From Flavobacterium sp. (GTDB lineage Bacteria > Bacteroidota > Bacteroidia > Flavobacteriales > Flavobacteriaceae): 8,026 bases of DNA. The notes beneath the pieces are model-generated. The model was not told the DNA's origin. It was given only the letters and a program-made list of their open reading frames with translations, and made no database searches. Below, piece by piece: positions 6,647-8,026 of the stretch. The translations under genes were made by a program, and so were the position numbers. The DNA lies in assembly GCA_004296145.1 (NCBI GenBank), contig SEBM01000159.1, positions 1 through 8,026 of the forward strand. Direction: 5' to 3'. How positions within the stretch are numbered: the stretch's first letter is position 1; the number at the start of each line of letters is the position of its first letter.

Positions 6647-7347
6647 TATTTCTTCTGACGAACTGTGCGTTGTTCTATTCGTTTTTCAAAATTTTCTCCC
6701 TGAAAAATACGCTGCACCATAATTCCCGGAATATGAATCTGATTTGGATCTAAAGTTCCAACAGGAACTAGTTCTTCAACCTCAGCAATTGTAATTTTTC
6801 CGGCGCCAGCCATACATGCATTAAAGTTTCTGGCTGTTCCTTTGAAAATAAGATTTCCGGCTTCGTCACCTTTCCATGCTTTTACAATGGCAAAATCAGC
6901 TTTGAAAGCTTCTTCCATAATATGCATTTTACCGTTGAATTCACGAACTTCTTTTCCTTCTGCAACTTCGGTTCCGAAACCTGCCGGCGTAAAAAAAGCA
7001 GGAATTCCAGCTTGTGCAGCACGTGAGCGTTCAGCAAGAGTCCCTTGTGGAATAAGTTCAACTTCTAATTCACCAGAAAGCATCTGGCGTTCAAACTCTG
7101 CATTTTCTCCAACATACGACGAAATCATCTTTTTAATTTGCTTTTTCTGCAAAAGTAACCCAAGTCCAAAATCATCAACTCCTGCGTTATTAGAAATACA
7201 GGTTAAATCAGAAATTGTGGTGTTTACTAATGCTGCAATTGTATTTTCAGGAATTCCGCACAATCCAAAACCACCAAACATAATTGTCATGCTGCTTTCG
7301 ATTCCTTTTATTGCGTCCTGAACGTTATCTACTTTTTTTGTTATCAT
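6646..7347 (-). CDS. scoA: 3-oxoacid (succinyl-CoA:acetoacetate) CoA-transferase subunit A
   Basis: A complete 233-residue alpha subunit of a family I CoA-transferase (ScoA/AtoD type). FGGFGLCGIPE (residues 24-34) is the family's glycine-rich signature, followed by SNNAGVDDFGLGLLL (52-66) and PQGTLAERSRAAQAGIPAFFTPAGFGT (100-126), both typical of the alpha subunit. ISSYVGEN (75-82) is also conserved. It pairs with ScoB to form the active enzyme, which carries the catalytic Glu on the B chain. The gene comes first in a two-gene minus-strand unit. The lipoprotein gene upstream is separated by a terminator hairpin, so transcription most likely starts in the 7348-7440 gap. The ATG at 7347 matches the usual N-terminus of the family. 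Confidence 0.95.
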   Translation of the reverse strand: MITKKVDNVQDAIKGIESSMTIMFGGFGLCGIPENTIAALVNTTISDLTCISNNAGVDDFGLGLLLQKKQIKKMISSYVGENAEFERQMLSGELEVELIPQGTLAERSRAAQAGIPAFFTPAGFGTEVAEGKEVREFNGKMHIMEEAFKADFAIVKAWKGDEAGNLIFKGTARNFNACMAGAGKITIAEVEELVPVGTLDPNQIHIPGIMVQRIFQGENFEKRIEQRTVRQKK

Positions 7348-7402
7348 AACAAACTGTCTTTATTATCGTATAATTTTGATAAAAATAAGATTTTTAGATT
7401 TA

Positions 7403-7431
7403 ATTATAACGATTTCGTAAAAATAAATCAA
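7403..7431 (-). promoter_or_regulatory. candidate scoA promoter of sigma-70-like form
   Basis: On the minus strand TTGATT (7431-7426) and TATAAT (7408-7403) are separated by 17 bases, the spacing of an E. coli-type promoter, 55 bases upstream of the scoA ATG. The primary sigma factor of Bacteroidota prefers TTG and TAnnTTTG, and the region is AT-rich, so this may be chance. No TAnnTTTG match was found between the terminator and the start codon. Confidence 0.3.
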
Positions 7432-7437
7432 TTGATT
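7426..7437. repeat. 12-base perfect palindrome AATCAATTGATT
   Basis: A perfect palindrome 78 bases upstream of scoA that covers the -35-like element of the candidate scoA promoter. It could be an operator half-site pair for regulation of scoAB, but only one copy is present and nothing identifies the regulator. Confidence 0.35.
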
Positions 7438-7438
7438 C

Positions 7439-7492
7439 AAAAAAAATATCCTTTTGTAGACTTCACGATTACTGAATGTACAAAAGGATATT
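7439..7492 (-). terminator. intrinsic terminator of the lipoprotein gene
   Basis: A perfect 14-base inverted repeat (7445-7458 with 7479-7492, core CCTTTTGTA/TACAAAAGG) encloses a 20-base loop, with a weak inner TTCA/TGAA pairing. On the minus strand it is followed by eight T residues. It starts 23 bases after the lipoprotein stop codon and separates that gene from scoAB. The stem is AT-rich and the loop long, which is atypical but adequate. Confidence 0.75.
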
Positions 7493-7515
7493 ACAGAACT
7501 GGACTTACTAATTTT

Positions 7516-7944
7516 TTACTTTGAAATAGATTCTTTTTCTATTTCTAAATGCTTTCTATATGCTTCCTTAGCAATCCAATCTAACTCACAGCTTTCATAG
7601 TAATGTAAACAATTTGCCACGTAATAGTTTTCCCGCTCTTTGCAATTTTCGCACATTGCCGGCTCTGGAATATTTTTAACAAATTCATTTGCCAGCTTTA
7701 TTGTTTCATTTAAATCATCGATAGTTAAACCATCGTAAGGATTAAAAGCATCTTTTTTTTCAATCAATTGAAAAATAGTATCCTTTTGGTAACTTCCTTT
7801 TAAACTGGCAAAAAAAACATTGTCCTTAAATGCTGTTACCCAATTGTTATCACTCTTGTTGTAATCGAATTTTTGATAACTAATACAGGAACTTAAAGAA
7901 ACAATTAGTATAAACAGATAAACCCATTTCGTTTTTGCATTCAT
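7516..7944 (-). CDS. small lipoprotein, possibly Tai4-like immunity protein
   Basis: A complete 142-residue protein. Residues 1-19 form a lipoprotein signal peptide with lipobox LSSC and lipidated C20, so the protein is membrane-anchored and faces the periplasm or surface. There is no Asp at +2. The mature part looks mainly helical and has four further cysteines in the pattern C-x2-C-x10-C-x6-C (C98, C101, C112, C119), which could form two disulphides. The C-terminal NCLHYYESCELDWIAKEAY (111-129) recalls the KC-hydrophobic-D-x-Y-x-S-x-ELD-x-hydrophobic-K-Y ending of Tai4-type T6SS amidase immunity proteins; this is from memory and not a firm assignment. The gene starts one base after the stop of the gene upstream, so the two are probably co-translated. 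It is also possible that it is a simple orphan lipoprotein. Confidence 0.85.
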   Translation of the reverse strand: MNAKTKWVYLFILIVSLSSCISYQKFDYNKSDNNWVTAFKDNVFFASLKGSYQKDTIFQLIEKKDAFNPYDGLTIDDLNETIKLANEFVKNIPEPAMCENCKERENYYVANCLHYYESCELDWIAKEAYRKHLEIEKESISK

Positions 7945-7945
7945 A

Positions 7946-8026
7946 TTAAAAAATCTTTTGTACCTCTTTATTTTGCATTATGCCGGGCAAAAAAGGATTT
8001 ATTGATTGGCTAAAAACACATCCTGC
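7946..8026 (-). CDS. C-terminal end of a gene cut off by the window
   Basis: An open frame enters from the right edge and gives 27 residues, beginning AGCVFSQSINPFLPG and ending KEVQKIF before a TAA stop at 7946-7948. The stop is separated from the lipoprotein ATG by a single T, the tight junction of an operon. No start codon is needed because the gene is truncated by the window. The visible residues match no family I recognise. If the lipoprotein is an immunity protein, this would be the natural place for its toxin, but the tail itself gives no support for that. A chance open frame of 27 codons cannot be excluded. Confidence 0.55.
   Translation of the reverse strand, partial: AGCVFSQSINPFLPGIMQNKEVQKIF

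Noticed and set aside
6842..7321. 159-codon plus-strand open frame opposite scoA
   Set aside because: Despite its length it is the complement of a well-conserved coding sequence, has no upstream signals, and looks like an antisense shadow. The frames at 6069-6443 and 6260-6550 opposite scoB are the same case.
7445..7492. 14-base inverted repeat as the ends of a small transposable element
   Set aside because: The interior is only 20 bases, no target-site duplication is seen, and the T-run directly after a stop codon explains it better as a terminator.

Overview
The window looks like chromosomal DNA of a Flavobacterium or a close relative (Bacteroidota, Flavobacteriaceae). The reasons are the AT-rich intergenic DNA, a secreted protease with a C-terminal type IX secretion (T9SS) sorting domain, start codons without clear Shine-Dalgarno sequences, candidate promoters of the Bacteroidota TAnnTTTG type, and protein sequences of flavobacterial style. 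The species is inferred; it cannot be read directly.

Layout from left to right. Positions 25-1107 (minus) carry a complete DNA polymerase IV (dinB). Positions 1190-3973 (minus) carry a large secreted thermolysin-type (M4) zinc metalloprotease with FTP/PepSY propeptide, catalytic, fibronectin III, GEVED and T9SS tail regions; a hairpin terminator separates it from dinB. A divergent AT-rich region of about 460 bases follows. Two plus-strand genes come next: a PPP-type metallophosphoesterase (4438-5172) and a small outer-membrane beta-barrel-like protein (5223-5750). A strong hairpin lies in the convergent space after them. Reading leftwards again are the two subunits of a 3-oxoacid CoA-transferase, scoA (6646-7347) and scoB (5888-6541), then a small lipoprotein (7516-7944). 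The right edge holds the last 27 codons of another gene that ends one base before the lipoprotein start.

Most genes are ordinary housekeeping or accessory functions and do not form one pathway. ScoA and ScoB together form one enzyme that moves CoA from succinyl-CoA to acetoacetate. The protease would be exported by Sec and then by T9SS. The metallophosphoesterase and barrel protein share a strand but each has its own candidate promoter.

The least expected structure is non-coding. Two arrays of degenerate 8-base repeats, different in sequence but equal in period, each start exactly at the stop codon of one CoA-transferase gene (next to scoB at 5848-5887, next to scoA at about 6547-6646) and contain long inverted repeats. 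The other item worth attention is the lipoprotein at the right edge. Its C-terminal part recalls the Tai4-like immunity family and it is tightly coupled to a gene cut off by the window, so a toxin-immunity pair is possible but unproven. I found no CRISPR array, tRNA, rRNA, insertion sequence or evident new multi-gene system.
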